A stretch of DNA of 64,000 bases from Candidatus Nanopelagicales bacterium (GTDB lineage Bacteria > Actinomycetota > Actinomycetes > Nanopelagicales > Nanopelagicaceae). The position numbers and the translations under genes were made by a program. A model generated the notes under the pieces. The model was not told where the DNA came from. It saw nothing but the letters and a program-made list of their open reading frames with translations, and did no database searches. The stretch is from positions 1 through 64,000 of the forward strand of contig JAURGA010000005.1 of assembly GCA_030834095.1 (NCBI GenBank), written 5' to 3'. Shown here in pieces: positions 31,889-42,304 of this stretch. Every line of letters starts with the position of its first letter. Position 1 is the stretch's first letter.

Positions 31889-32878
31889 ATGAAGATCGCC
31901 TGCGCTGGTTCTGTTGGGCGCGATCATTTGATGACTTTTCCTGGAAAGTTCACTGACTCTTTGGTAGTTGGTTCACTCGATAAAGTCTCACTCTCTTTCC
32001 TAGTCGATGGTCTTGATATCAGACGCGGTGGAACCGCGGCGAATATTGCATTTGGAATCGGTGCGCTAGGTCTAAACCCATATCTCATTGCTGCAGTAGG
32101 AACTGATTGGTCGGATTACGATTCTTGGCTGACAAGGCATGGCGTTGATACCACTCACGTGAAAGTCTCTAAGGAACTGCTAACCGCCTCTTTTATGGTC
32201 ACGACCGATAAAGAGTTAAATCAGATTGCATCCTTCTTTCCTGGTGCCATGAGTGAAGCTAGAGAGATTGAGTTAGCACCAATAGTTGAGAGAACTGGCA
32301 AATTTGATTTACTAATAATTTCACCCGATGATCCGGATGCGATGTTGAGCCACAGCCAGAGCGCACGAACAATGGGGATCCCATTCGCTGCCGACCCATC
32401 TCAACAATTGGCTCGAATGGATGGCGAAGAAATTAAGCAGTTAATCGAAGGCGCACAGTATTTATTTTTGAATGAATACGAACTCGCTTTAACTATTCAA
32501 AAAACTGGTTGGAGCGATGCCGAAATCTTTAGCAAAGTTGCGGTTCGTGTTATCACGCTTGGATCTGATGGGGCAAAAGTTGAAGAACATGGCAAAGAGC
32601 CAATATCTGTGGGAGTTCCAAAGGAGAAGGTAAAGATTGATCCGACTGGGGTTGGTGATTGTTTCCGTTCAGGTTTTATCGCCGGACTTGCATGGGGCCT
32701 TAGCCATGAACGATGTGCCCAAATAGGTTCGATGCTCGCCACTTTCTGTATTGAAATTAAAGGGACCCAGGAATATCGATTTACAAAAGATAAATTTATT
32801 ACAAGATTTACCGAGGCCTATGGTCGAGTTGCTGCCGATGAAGTAAGCGCGAAGCTTGAGCCAAGATTATTTGGCTAA
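31889..32878 (+). CDS. PfkB-family carbohydrate/nucleoside kinase
   Basis: RRGGTAANIAFGIGALG and DPTGVGDCFRSGFIAGLAWG motifs. Confidence 0.9.
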   Translation: MKIACAGSVGRDHLMTFPGKFTDSLVVGSLDKVSLSFLVDGLDIRRGGTAANIAFGIGALGLNPYLIAAVGTDWSDYDSWLTRHGVDTTHVKVSKELLTASFMVTTDKELNQIASFFPGAMSEAREIELAPIVERTGKFDLLIISPDDPDAMLSHSQSARTMGIPFAADPSQQLARMDGEEIKQLIEGAQYLFLNEYELALTIQKTGWSDAEIFSKVAVRVITLGSDGAKVEEHGKEPISVGVPKEKVKIDPTGVGDCFRSGFIAGLAWGLSHERCAQIGSMLATFCIEIKGTQEYRFTKDKFITRFTEAYGRVAADEVSAKLEPRLFG

Positions 32879-33076
32879 CTTAGTTATCTGAAAAGTGTTT
32901 GCCTCGCTAGTTTCAACAGAATTTCCGGTCATCCGCGCCCATGCAATCAGGTCAGGTTGGGAGGCTGGATCATCGCTCAAGAGCGTTAACTTAAAACCAA
33001 TTGACTCATCTGCCAGAGCTTTTGCAAGTTCAATAATTGGCAGCGGGCAGCGTTTTCCTAAGCAATCTAGAATCAT
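32867..33076 (-). CDS. TusA/SirA-family sulfurtransferase
   Basis: LDCLGKRCPLPIIELAKAL, 69 aa; start overlaps upstream stop (TAATG). Confidence 0.88.
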   Translation of the reverse strand: MILDCLGKRCPLPIIELAKALADESIGFKLTLLSDDPASQPDLIAWARMTGNSVETSEANTFQITKLAK

Positions 33077-34134
33077 TATTCGCTCCGCAATTCACTAATG
33101 GTATCGGCTAAAATATCTAAAAATGCATGGACCTCTTCAAAGGTAATTGCATGATGAATTGTGAGTCGAATATTCCCTTGAGTCAGCACGCCAAGTGCAG
33201 CCAGAACATGACTTGGTTGCATATTGACTGAGCTACATGCAGAGCCTGAATCCACGGGATAGCCCTTGTCCGCAAGCTTTGTCACCAGCTGTTCAGCATT
33301 TACATACAGGAATGAGGCGCTAATTAAATGGTCGGCGCCACCGGGTGCAAGATCTGAATCTGGAATATTGCTTGAAATGTAACTTCGAATCTCGCTATTT
33401 ATTGCCGCAATTTTCGATGCCAGATTCTTCTCATCTGCAACCCAACTATCTATCGCAAGTGCGCTGGCAACAATTAAAGCAAGAGATGCCGGTCCGGGAT
33501 TGACTCGGCCATCTAAATGAGGGAGTGGGTTGCTCCAGTTAGCGTTCTTTGAAACAGCAAATACTCCAAGCCCACTTGGTCCAGCCCATGAGGTCGAATC
33601 CCAGAGCGCGGTGCTCCAATTTGCGGGAAGTTTAATTCTGGTGCCGGAGGCAGTTGCATCGACAAATAAACCAGCCAACTGATCTGGCCCATCTGGTATT
33701 CCGGCTTGAATGATTCCGGTTTCGCGATTGCAAAGCTGCAGAGCCAGAACGTCACCATTGTTTAATTCTGAAAAATCTATCTGACCATTTGGGTCAACAT
33801 CTAGCATCTTGGATGGATGGCCCGCGGCTACTGCAAAAACTTCCATCCGATCTATGTTGCTATAAACCAATCTTCTCTGGCCCGACATCAAGCCGTTGAT
33901 TCCCAAGTGAAAACCTAGATTGGTTTCGCCCAAAAAATGGATTTCATCACTGCGCATTCCCAGATGGCTGGCAAAGGTTTCTCGGGCTTCATTTAAAAGA
34001 AGGGCAGCGCTCCTTGAATCGGCGCCAAGTTTTGATGGATCTGGCCAAGTTACCTCAAAAATATGGGGGAGTGCCATCCGAGCAGCATCATGGAGCCGGG
34101 ATTGGGATTGGAAACTTGGGGTGATGGAAACCAC
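33076..34134 (-). CDS. Cysteine desulfurase-like (aminotransferase class V fold) protein with atypical PLP site
   Basis: GSACSSVNMQPSHVLAALG Cys loop, LCNRETGIIQ, FVDATAS; expected SxHK lysine absent. Confidence 0.8.
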   Translation of the reverse strand: MVSITPSFQSQSRLHDAARMALPHIFEVTWPDPSKLGADSRSAALLLNEARETFASHLGMRSDEIHFLGETNLGFHLGINGLMSGQRRLVYSNIDRMEVFAVAAGHPSKMLDVDPNGQIDFSELNNGDVLALQLCNRETGIIQAGIPDGPDQLAGLFVDATASGTRIKLPANWSTALWDSTSWAGPSGLGVFAVSKNANWSNPLPHLDGRVNPGPASLALIVASALAIDSWVADEKNLASKIAAINSEIRSYISSNIPDSDLAPGGADHLISASFLYVNAEQLVTKLADKGYPVDSGSACSSVNMQPSHVLAALGVLTQGNIRLTIHHAITFEEVHAFLDILADTISELRSE

Positions 34135-34192
34135 GCATCGAACGCTACTCCCGCATGGTTAAAGAGGCGAATCCGAGGGATATTCTTATCCA

Positions 34193-34957
34193 ATGAGTTT
34201 TAAACCCACCAAGAAATCTTTAGCCAGAGCCCTCTTCACGGGGATTTTAGTCGGGTCGATTTCCTTTCTGACATCTTGCTCAACAGGGAACATATCTGGC
34301 ATGGGATTTCCTAAGGGTGTTTCAAGCGTCAATGACACAACAATTCCGCTTTGGCAGGGCGCTTGGATTGCAGCCGCTGTTGTTGGAGTCTTCACTGCGA
34401 TCTTAATTATGTGGCCAGTGTTCCGACATCGCCGCAAGGGCGACGAAGTTCCTAAGCAGACTCAGTACAACGTGCCAGTCGAAGTTGCTTACACAGTTAT
34501 TCCATTCATTATTGTTGCAGTCCTATTCTACTTCACCGCAGTTAAGCAATCTGAAATTGTAAAAGTTACACCGGATAGTCAAGCCAGTCATTTAATTGAT
34601 GTGAATGCATTTCAATGGTCATGGCAGTTCACCTATCGTGATAATCCTGAGGCTCCGATAGTTACTGGAACTACGGCAGAGCCGCCTACCCTAGTACTTC
34701 CTCTAGGTGAGCGCGTTAAATTTAAAATAACCTCAACGGATGTTGTTCATGGTTTCTGGATTCCAGCCTTCATGATTCAGATCCAAAATCTTCCTGGAGT
34801 GACCAACAATATTGAGTTCAGCGCAAATAAACTCGGCACCTATCCGGGTTTCTGCAATATTTTGTGTGGACGTGCCCACTCTCAAATGCGCTTTAACGTG
34901 AAAGTTGTAACCCCAAGTGAATATCAAGAATATATATCGAGTTTGAAGGTGGCTTAA
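34193..34957 (+). CDS. ctaC: Cytochrome c oxidase subunit II
   Basis: Lipobox LTSCS, CuA motif [14 protein letters not shown]. Confidence 0.96.
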   Translation: MSFKPTKKSLARALFTGILVGSISFLTSCSTGNISGMGFPKGVSSVNDTTIPLWQGAWIAAAVVGVFTAILIMWPVFRHRRKGDEVPKQTQYNVPVEVAYTVIPFIIVAVLFYFTAVKQSEIVKVTPDSQASHLIDVNAFQWSWQFTYRDNPEAPIVTGTTAEPPTLVLPLGERVKFKITSTDVVHGFWIPAFMIQIQNLPGVTNNIEFSANKLGTYPGFCNILCGRAHSQMRFNVKVVTPSEYQEYISSLKVA

Positions 34958-34958
34958 T

Positions 34959-36614
34959 ATGACTACATACGCAACCAGAACAGCAGTTGAAGGTGGTCCA
35001 GTTAAGAGAGAGCTCACTAAAGGTCAGCTTTTCGTAAAAATCATCACATCTACTGATCACAAGATGATTGGTTATCTATACCTATATACAACATTTGCCT
35101 GGTTCCTAATCGCTGGACTATTGGCGCTAATTTTGCGTGCCGAACTTGCACGCCCTGGTCTGCAATTTATTTCTAACGAGCAATACAACCAAGTATTCAC
35201 TATGCACGGAACGATTATGTTGCTTATGTTTGCAACACCATTGTTCGTTGGTTTTGCGAATGTAATCATGCCGCTGCAAATTGGTGCAGCAGATGTCGCC
35301 TTCCCAAGAATGAATATGCTCTCGTATTGGCTCTTCCTCTTCGGAGGAATAATGGCTTTTGCCGGATTCTTAACACCAGGCGGAGCAGCGTCATTTGGCT
35401 GGACTGCTTATGCGCCACTTTCAAATGCACAGTATTCACCAGGCATCGGTGGGGATTTATGGATTGTTGGATTAGCAATTAGCGGTATTGGAACAATTCT
35501 TGGTGGCGTTAACTTCATTACAACTATTTTTACAATGCGCGCCCCTGGAATGACGATGTTCCGTATGTCAATCTTTACCTGGAACGTTCTTCTGACTTCA
35601 ATTTTAGTTCTGCTCGCGTTCCCACCACTAGCAGCAGCATTTTTAGCTCTGGAATCTGACAGATTATTTGGCTCGCATATCTTTGATCCGGCTAACGGAG
35701 GAGCGATGCTCTGGCAGCATCTCTTCTGGTTCTTCGGGCACCCCGAGGTTTATATCTTGGCGCTTCCATTCTTCGGAATTGCCACTGAAATTCTTCCGGT
35801 ATTTAGCCGCAAACCGATCTTCGGTTATAAAGGACTTATCGCAGCGACAATCGCAATCTCTGCGCTCTCAGTATCAGTTTGGGCGCACCACATGTTTGCT
35901 AGCGGGCAGGTTCTGCTTCCATTCTTCTCATTCATGACATTTCTAATCGGTGTTCCAACTGGCGTTAAGTTCTTTAACTGGATCGGAACGATGTGGCGCG
36001 GAAGCGTTTCATTCGAAACCCCGATGCTCTGGGTAATGGGCTTCTTGATTACCTTCCTCTTCGGTGGAATTACTGGAATTATTCTCGCTTCACCTCCACT
36101 TGACTTTGCAGTCTCTGCTTCCTACTTCGTAGTTGCTCACTTCCACTACGTTCTCTTTGGAACTGTGGTCTTTGCGATGTTTGCTGGTTTCTATTTCTGG
36201 TGGCCAAAGATGACCGGCAAGATGTTGAACGAGCGCCTTGGAAAGATCCACTTCTGGACTCTGTTCTTCGGCTTCCATATGACATTCCTTATTCAACACT
36301 GGCTCGGAATTAAGGGAATGCCACGACGTTATGCAGATTATTTAGCTACCGATGGTTTTACAACAATGAATACAATTTCAACAATAGGCTCGGTTCTCTT
36401 GGCACTTTCAATGATTCCATTCTTTATGAACGTCTGGATCACTAGAAAGTCTCCGATGGTAGGAGTGGACGATCCTTGGGGATATGGTGCTTCACTTGAG
36501 TGGGCGACATCATGTCCACCACCACGACACAACTTCACATCAATGCCTCGAATCCGCAGCGAGCGCCCAGCATTCGATCTCAATTACCCTCACATAAAGA
36601 CTGAAGGACATTAA
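34959..36614 (+). CDS. ctaD: Cytochrome c oxidase subunit I
   Basis: [41 protein letters not shown]. Confidence 0.98.
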   Translation: MTTYATRTAVEGGPVKRELTKGQLFVKIITSTDHKMIGYLYLYTTFAWFLIAGLLALILRAELARPGLQFISNEQYNQVFTMHGTIMLLMFATPLFVGFANVIMPLQIGAADVAFPRMNMLSYWLFLFGGIMAFAGFLTPGGAASFGWTAYAPLSNAQYSPGIGGDLWIVGLAISGIGTILGGVNFITTIFTMRAPGMTMFRMSIFTWNVLLTSILVLLAFPPLAAAFLALESDRLFGSHIFDPANGGAMLWQHLFWFFGHPEVYILALPFFGIATEILPVFSRKPIFGYKGLIAATIAISALSVSVWAHHMFASGQVLLPFFSFMTFLIGVPTGVKFFNWIGTMWRGSVSFETPMLWVMGFLITFLFGGITGIILASPPLDFAVSASYFVVAHFHYVLFGTVVFAMFAGFYFWWPKMTGKMLNERLGKIHFWTLFFGFHMTFLIQHWLGIKGMPRRYADYLATDGFTTMNTISTIGSVLLALSMIPFFMNVWITRKSPMVGVDDPWGYGASLEWATSCPPPRHNFTSMPRIRSERPAFDLNYPHIKTEGH

Positions 36615-36616
36615 GT

Positions 36617-37018
36617 ATGAAAACTGGTTACTGGTTATTTAATGGGCTCGCAGCTTTTTACGCAATCGTCACAGTAATTTATTGGTTACTTGGTGGCGAA
36701 GCGGTGGGAATTACAGCCATGGCTTTATCTGGTGGATTGGCTGGTTTGATTGGTTTCTACCTCTGGTTTACAGATAAGCGTCTTGGAAATACTCTGCCAG
36801 AAGATAACGTCACTGCCGAAATTTCAGATTCTGCTGGTGAACTTGGTTTCTATTCACCACATTCATGGTGGCCACTTCCGTTGGCATTTTTCATGGTGCT
36901 ATCAGGCTTAGGCTTGATAATCGGTTGGTGGTTAACGCTTATAGCTGTAGGTGGATTAGTTGTTAGCATTTTTGGCTTCGTCCTTGAATACGAAAAACCA
37001 TCTAACAACGCTCACTAA
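36617..37018 (+). CDS. ctaF: Cytochrome c oxidase subunit IV (actinobacterial)
   Basis: Multi-TM small protein, GFYSPHSWWPLPLA motif, after ctaD. Confidence 0.9.
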   Translation: MKTGYWLFNGLAAFYAIVTVIYWLLGGEAVGITAMALSGGLAGLIGFYLWFTDKRLGNTLPEDNVTAEISDSAGELGFYSPHSWWPLPLAFFMVLSGLGLIIGWWLTLIAVGGLVVSIFGFVLEYEKPSNNAH

Positions 37019-37046
37019 TTAAATCCTAAGTATTAAATCCTAAGTA

Positions 37047-38654
37047 TTAGTGGTGTCCGCTTCCTAGCGCTTTCGCTTCACTCTCAGTCGGCGCCGGAAT
37101 CTGTTCGACATGTGCCTGACTAAATCGTGCACGAATCTTGCCCTTAATGCCCTGCGGGTTTTTTACACCATTCGCATCGGTATCCGGAACAACAAGTGCC
37201 TTTGGTTGCAGGTGTTGGGTAAGCGTGAACTTCTCAGCTGCAGTTAACTCTTCGTGAATTTCAACGAATTCACCGTGAGGGAGCATCACTAAGCGACCAG
37301 TTTCGCGGCCATGCAGAACTTTCTCGCGATCAGCACGCTGCAGTGATAGACAGATTCTCTTAGTTATAACGAAGACCAGCGGTGGGATTACGATGACACC
37401 GATTCTGCTGAACCACATGATCTGATTAATAGTGAGGTCAAAGTGGGTGGCGAGAAGGTCATTTCCGCCATTAATTAAGGTAACTAAGACGAAGGACAAT
37501 GACATCGCGCCAATAGCAGTACGGTTTGGATTATTGCGTGGTCGATCTAGCAAGTGGTGTTCGCTCTTATCTCCGGTCATCCAAGATTCGATAAATGGAT
37601 AGAGCGCCATCAAGGTAAATAAAATGCCAGGAATAATTAGGCCTGGAATTAAAATGTTCCAGGAAATTGTGTAGCCGAGAACGTAACTCTCGAGTGGGGG
37701 GAACATTCGAACTAAACCATCGAGCCAACCCATATAAAAGTCCGGCTGTGAGCCGGCAGATACTTGCCCGGGGTTGTACGGTCCATAGAGCCAGATGGGG
37801 TTAATGGATGCAAGTGCGCCGAGTAAGGCAGTAACACCAAAGACTATGAAGAAGAAGCCACCGGCTTTCGCCATGTAGATCGGCATTAGCGGATAGCCAA
37901 CAACATTCTTTTCAGTGCGCCCAGGTCCTGGATATTGGGTGTGCTTCTGATACCAAACCAACATCAAGTGAATTGTTATTAGCGCCAAGAACGCTGCGGG
38001 AAGTAAGAGCACATGCACCGTATAGATTCGAGGAATAAACGCTTCGCCTGGGAAGGCACCACCAAAGGCAAAGAACGCCAAGTAGGAACCAACAACGGGA
38101 AGTGCTTGAATAATTGCTTCTGCGATTCGGACGCCAGTTCCTGAAAGTAAATCATCTGGAAGTGAGTAACCAAGGAATCCTTCAACAATTCCAAGTGTTA
38201 CAAGGCCAACTCCAATTAACCAGTTAGCTTCACGAGGCTTGCGGAAAGCGCCGGTAAAGAAGACGCGCATCAAGTGGGCGATCATTCCAGCCATGAATAG
38301 GAGCGCAGACCAGTGGTGTATCTGGCGCATTAACAGACCACCGCGAACATCAAAGGAGATGTGAAGCGCGGATGCGTATGCTGCTGACATCTTTATATCT
38401 TGAAGCGGCTCGTAACTTCCTTCATAGACTACTTCGCGCTGGGAGGGATCGAACCAGAAAGTTAAGAATGTTCCTGAAAGAAGCAAGATCACAAAAGAAT
38501 AGAGAACAATCTCGCCGAGCATGAAGGACCAATGATCTGGGAAGACCTTGGTTAAATTCTTGCGAAGCCACTTCGCAGCACCTGTGCGATCATCTACATA
38601 GCTCGCAACATTGCCGCCAATACGTTCTGCTTTTTTCATGATGAGCGCTCCCAA
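37047..38654 (-). CDS. qcrB: Cytochrome bc1 complex cytochrome b subunit
   Basis: HHWSALLFMAGMIAHLMRVFFTGAFRKPRE, GYSLPDDLLSGTGVRI. Confidence 0.97.
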   Translation of the reverse strand: MGALIMKKAERIGGNVASYVDDRTGAAKWLRKNLTKVFPDHWSFMLGEIVLYSFVILLLSGTFLTFWFDPSQREVVYEGSYEPLQDIKMSAAYASALHISFDVRGGLLMRQIHHWSALLFMAGMIAHLMRVFFTGAFRKPREANWLIGVGLVTLGIVEGFLGYSLPDDLLSGTGVRIAEAIIQALPVVGSYLAFFAFGGAFPGEAFIPRIYTVHVLLLPAAFLALITIHLMLVWYQKHTQYPGPGRTEKNVVGYPLMPIYMAKAGGFFFIVFGVTALLGALASINPIWLYGPYNPGQVSAGSQPDFYMGWLDGLVRMFPPLESYVLGYTISWNILIPGLIIPGILFTLMALYPFIESWMTGDKSEHHLLDRPRNNPNRTAIGAMSLSFVLVTLINGGNDLLATHFDLTINQIMWFSRIGVIVIPPLVFVITKRICLSLQRADREKVLHGRETGRLVMLPHGEFVEIHEELTAAEKFTLTQHLQPKALVVPDTDANGVKNPQGIKGKIRARFSQAHVEQIPAPTESEAKALGSGHH

Positions 38655-39628
38655 AAGCTAGGTCCGACAGGTTCGTTAAATGGTCTTTGTGCGACTAGAT
38701 TTCCATCGCTATCCACGGTTATCGCAAGTTGTGGCAGCGGCCTTGCGGAAGGTCCGAAGATAACCTTCGCTGCTCGCGTCACATCAAATGTTGATTGGTG
38801 GCAAGGACAGAGTAAATGTTTTGTCTGTTGTTCGTAGAGTGCAACGGCGCATCCCATATGAGAGCAAATCTTTGAGAATGCAATGATTCCGTCATACGTC
38901 CATGAGAGCCGCTCGGCATCTAATTGAAATTCCGAAGGGCGAAGTCGGATAAGTAGAACCGCATCTTTTGCGATGTCATACAAGTGGCGCACCTTGCCAG
39001 GTTCTAACTCAGGAAGAACCTGCGCGACAGCACCAACTTCTAAATCTTCTGGACGGATAGGTCGATCGCCCGGATCTGTAACTAAACGAGTTCCGGTTTT
39101 CCAGGAAGTTTTCTCAAGTTCTTTACCTGGCAACGGGCCTAAATCACGAAGTAAAACAATTGGGGTAAGGGCAGAGGCGCCGAGCGCTAATCCGAGAGTC
39201 CGCTTGATTAGAGAGCGGCGTCCTAATCCTGCAGCACCAGCTTGTTCCTTGACAGTTCTTACAAAATCTGCACGATCTTCATCGGGAGAACGAAATTCAT
39301 GGCGCTCAGCAATAACTTCAGTATCGGGCATCAAATTTTTTGCCCAATGAACTAAACCAAGACCGATAAATAAAAGTGAGAAAGCCATGCCAAGACCGAG
39401 GAATAGTTGGTGGGCATTTGTGTCACCCATTATTGGAAGGAAGAAGAAAATTTCATCACTGATAAAAACATATGCGTAGATTGCTAAAGCGGTAGATAAG
39501 GCAGATAGAACAAAGAGAATTGATACTTGGCGCTCTGCTCGGTCTGCGGCCTTTGGATCTACATCCGTTTTGCGATGAACATGTTCAGGCAGGCCAGGGT
39601 CTTGAAACTTCTGAATCTCATTAGACAT
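38636..39628 (-). CDS. qcrA: Cytochrome bc1 complex Rieske iron-sulfur subunit
   Basis: CSHMGCAVALYEQQTKHLLCPCHQSTFD Rieske motifs. Confidence 0.97.
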   Translation of the reverse strand: MSNEIQKFQDPGLPEHVHRKTDVDPKAADRAERQVSILFVLSALSTALAIYAYVFISDEIFFFLPIMGDTNAHQLFLGLGMAFSLLFIGLGLVHWAKNLMPDTEVIAERHEFRSPDEDRADFVRTVKEQAGAAGLGRRSLIKRTLGLALGASALTPIVLLRDLGPLPGKELEKTSWKTGTRLVTDPGDRPIRPEDLEVGAVAQVLPELEPGKVRHLYDIAKDAVLLIRLRPSEFQLDAERLSWTYDGIIAFSKICSHMGCAVALYEQQTKHLLCPCHQSTFDVTRAAKVIFGPSARPLPQLAITVDSDGNLVAQRPFNEPVGPSFWERSS

Positions 39629-39639
39629 TTTTCGCTACC

Positions 39640-40455
39640 CTATTTCGCTTTCACTGTTAGCCAGACGGCTATTCCAATTAGTAAACCAAGACCAAGTGTC
39701 CAAACTAAGAGTCCTTCAGTAACTGGGCCAACACGACCCAGCGATGCACCGCCTAGATTAGGTTCATTCTCTGCAGCTTTAATCCATTTAATAATTGACA
39801 ACTTCTCTTCGGGGGTGATGGTCTTATCGCTAAATACTGGCATCGATTGTGGACCTGTAATCATCGCTTCATAAATATGCTTAACATCAACTCCCATAAC
39901 AGTTGGGGCGTATTTTCCTTGAGTAAGCGCGCCACCTTGACCAGCAAAGTTGTGGCACATTGCGCAGTTGGTTCGAAATAGTTCGCCACCCTCTGCAGTA
40001 TTTCCATCGCGCTCATAAGTTATTTGTGCTTCGTTAATTACAGCAGGGCCAGGAGCAAGTGATGCAACATATGCAGCAAGTGCAGCGGTTTCCTCTTCGG
40101 TGTAAACCGGCTCTTTACGCATAGCCTGTTGGCTCATATCGGCCATTGGCATACGGCCAGTTCCCACTTGGAAATCAACAGATGCGCCACCCACGCCAAT
40201 CAAAGATGGAGCTATGCCACTTCCTTCAAGGTTTAATCCGTGACAGGTCGAACATCCGAAGTTGTATATTCGCTTACCTTCTTCAATCAAAGTTGACTTC
40301 GGCGCAATCTCTTTCTCGCTTGAACTAGGAACCGCACTGGCAACTTGAAAGGTAGTTCCAAGAGTTATCAGCGCAACAATTAAAAGCGCTGGGCCAGCAA
40401 AGCGATGGCGGCGATATCTGGAGATCTTCTTGATTCCTGAATTCATTTTTTCCAT
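39640..40455 (-). CDS. qcrC: Cytochrome bc1 complex diheme cytochrome c subunit
   Basis: Two CXXCH motifs (CSTCH, CAMCH), C-terminal TM. Confidence 0.95.
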   Translation of the reverse strand: MEKMNSGIKKISRYRRHRFAGPALLIVALITLGTTFQVASAVPSSSEKEIAPKSTLIEEGKRIYNFGCSTCHGLNLEGSGIAPSLIGVGGASVDFQVGTGRMPMADMSQQAMRKEPVYTEEETAALAAYVASLAPGPAVINEAQITYERDGNTAEGGELFRTNCAMCHNFAGQGGALTQGKYAPTVMGVDVKHIYEAMITGPQSMPVFSDKTITPEEKLSIIKWIKAAENEPNLGGASLGRVGPVTEGLLVWTLGLGLLIGIAVWLTVKAK

Positions 40456-40478
40456 TCTCGTTATTTCACCCTAGTCCA

Positions 40479-41105
40479 TTACTTAATCAGATAAATCGTT
40501 GCGAATAGCGCGATCCAAACAACGTCAACAAAGTGCCAGTAATAGGAGACCACAATTGCTGTTTGCGCTTGCTTATGTCCAAATCTTTGGGCGCGAAAGG
40601 TTCGAATCATTACGATCAAGAATGCAATTAAGCCACCCGTTACGTGCAACCCATGGAAACCAGTTGTCATATAGAAAACCGAACCATAAGCATTTGATGA
40701 GAGTGTTAAGTTCTCTTGGACTAAGTGTGCATATTCATAAACTTGACCACCGATGAAGAAGGCTCCCATAAGGAATGTCAGCGCGAACCATTCACGCATT
40801 CCCCACTTACTAAATTGAAAGATCGAACCAGTTCGCTTAGCTTGGAAACGTTCAGCAGCGAAAACACCAAACTGACATGTAACGGACGAAAGAACCAAGA
40901 TTGTTGTATTCGCAGCAGCAAAAGGAATAGCTAATAGCTCAGTTGATTCAAGCCAAATTTGTGGACCCTGAACTGCGCGCGTTGTGAAATACATTGCAAA
41001 GAGCGCGGCGAAGAACATCAACTCACTTGCAAGCCAGACAATTGTTCCGACCGCAACCAGATTAGGACGGTTTATCTTCTGGGGTGGCAGAACGGCAGTT
41101 GTCAT
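40479..41105 (-). CDS. ctaE: Cytochrome c oxidase subunit III
   Basis: [43 protein letters not shown]. Confidence 0.97.
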   Translation of the reverse strand: MTTAVLPPQKINRPNLVAVGTIVWLASELMFFAALFAMYFTTRAVQGPQIWLESTELLAIPFAAANTTILVLSSVTCQFGVFAAERFQAKRTGSIFQFSKWGMREWFALTFLMGAFFIGGQVYEYAHLVQENLTLSSNAYGSVFYMTTGFHGLHVTGGLIAFLIVMIRTFRAQRFGHKQAQTAIVVSYYWHFVDVVWIALFATIYLIK

Positions 41106-41233
41106 GGGGGCGATTATTCCCGATTCGTGGGGGAAATGAGATATTTATAGGCCAGGACGGCACTCACTTCTGGTGAATCTCATCACCAATTCACATCCTT
41201 GGTTAAAGCTCTTTCTGGGATTTTATTGGCGCT

Positions 41234-41674
41234 TTGGCGGCTAGAATTATGGCCATGCCTTCTGAGAAAAATCTGGCCAAACTGATAATCGCGCTCTATT
41301 CGGATGACTCATCCGTCCGCTCATCAATAATCACTGCACTTGGCCGTCGGGTTTCAGCCGATCTGCCAGAACACAAGATTGTTGAGTTTGCCACCGGCCC
41401 AGCTCTTCGGCTTTATCTAGATTCCAAGCAGAGCGCAGATCTCTTTATTCTCGATGGCGAAGCAGTCCCTGAAGGTGGATTGGGCCTGGCCCGCCAGTTA
41501 AAAGATGAGGTTTTTAATTGCCCACCAGTCTTAGTCATTACCGGTCGGGTCCAAGACAACTGGCTAGCTGCCTGGTCGAAGGCAGATGATGCGATTCTTC
41601 ATCCCATCGACCCGTTCACTCTCGCCTCAAAAGTGGCGAAGTTGCTTAAGAATAAGGCAGAAATCAGCGCATAA
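41234..41674 (+). CDS. Response-regulator-receiver-like protein
   Basis: KLIIALYSDDSSVRSSI, DLFILDGEAVPEGGLGLARQLKDE; no output domain. Confidence 0.65.
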   Translation: MAARIMAMPSEKNLAKLIIALYSDDSSVRSSIITALGRRVSADLPEHKIVEFATGPALRLYLDSKQSADLFILDGEAVPEGGLGLARQLKDEVFNCPPVLVITGRVQDNWLAAWSKADDAILHPIDPFTLASKVAKLLKNKAEISA

Positions 41675-42275
41675 ATTTCTTCAGCTCCGAGATGCTGAAA
41701 ACTTCAAAACCAGCAAGTCGTTCTATCAATCGATGTAGAACCTCAATCGTTGTTTTCACATCGTCTAGAGCTCTGTGATTCGGTAGCGCCTTGGTATCGA
41801 AAAACTGAGAAAGTGTGCCAAGTTTATAATTCTGGATTTCAGTTCGATCAATCACACGCCTTGCCAATTTCACGGTATCGATAACCTCATACTTGGGCCA
41901 GTTATGCGAAAGCGAGTGTGCTGCCGCTTTTAAGAAACCGATATCAAATGGTGCGTTATGGGCAACCAGATGGACATCTTCATGGCGGTTAATGAACTCG
42001 ATGAACTCAGGGAAGGCCTGGTCGATAAGCGGGGCACCCTCTAACATTTCATCGGTTATGCCAGTTAAATTAACTATGTATTCCGGTAATACAACTTGCG
42101 GATTAACAAAGGTTGAGAACTCTTCCAGAATCTCGCCACCACGAACTGCGATCGCCCCGATTTCAGTTATGGTGCAACCATTGGCAGGGGAGGCCCCTGT
42201 TGTTTCTAAATCCAACACTATAAATGTGATCTCAGCTAACGAGGCTTGATTTTTAGGTGTCATTCGAATTGCCAT
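41664..42275 (-). CDS. 3'-5' exonuclease, DnaQ/RNase T family
   Basis: FIVLDLETTG, HNAPFDIGFL, NHRALDDVKTT (DEDDh). Confidence 0.92.
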   Translation of the reverse strand: MAIRMTPKNQASLAEITFIVLDLETTGASPANGCTITEIGAIAVRGGEILEEFSTFVNPQVVLPEYIVNLTGITDEMLEGAPLIDQAFPEFIEFINRHEDVHLVAHNAPFDIGFLKAAAHSLSHNWPKYEVIDTVKLARRVIDRTEIQNYKLGTLSQFFDTKALPNHRALDDVKTTIEVLHRLIERLAGFEVFSISELKKFMR

Positions 42276-42304
42276 TTGAAAATACTAATGAGGCGCACTG
42301 ACAT

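Noticed and set aside
37020-37047. 14-bp tandem duplication taaatcctaagtat x2 between ctaF and qcrB
   Set aside because: Only two short copies at a convergent gene boundary; most likely incidental.
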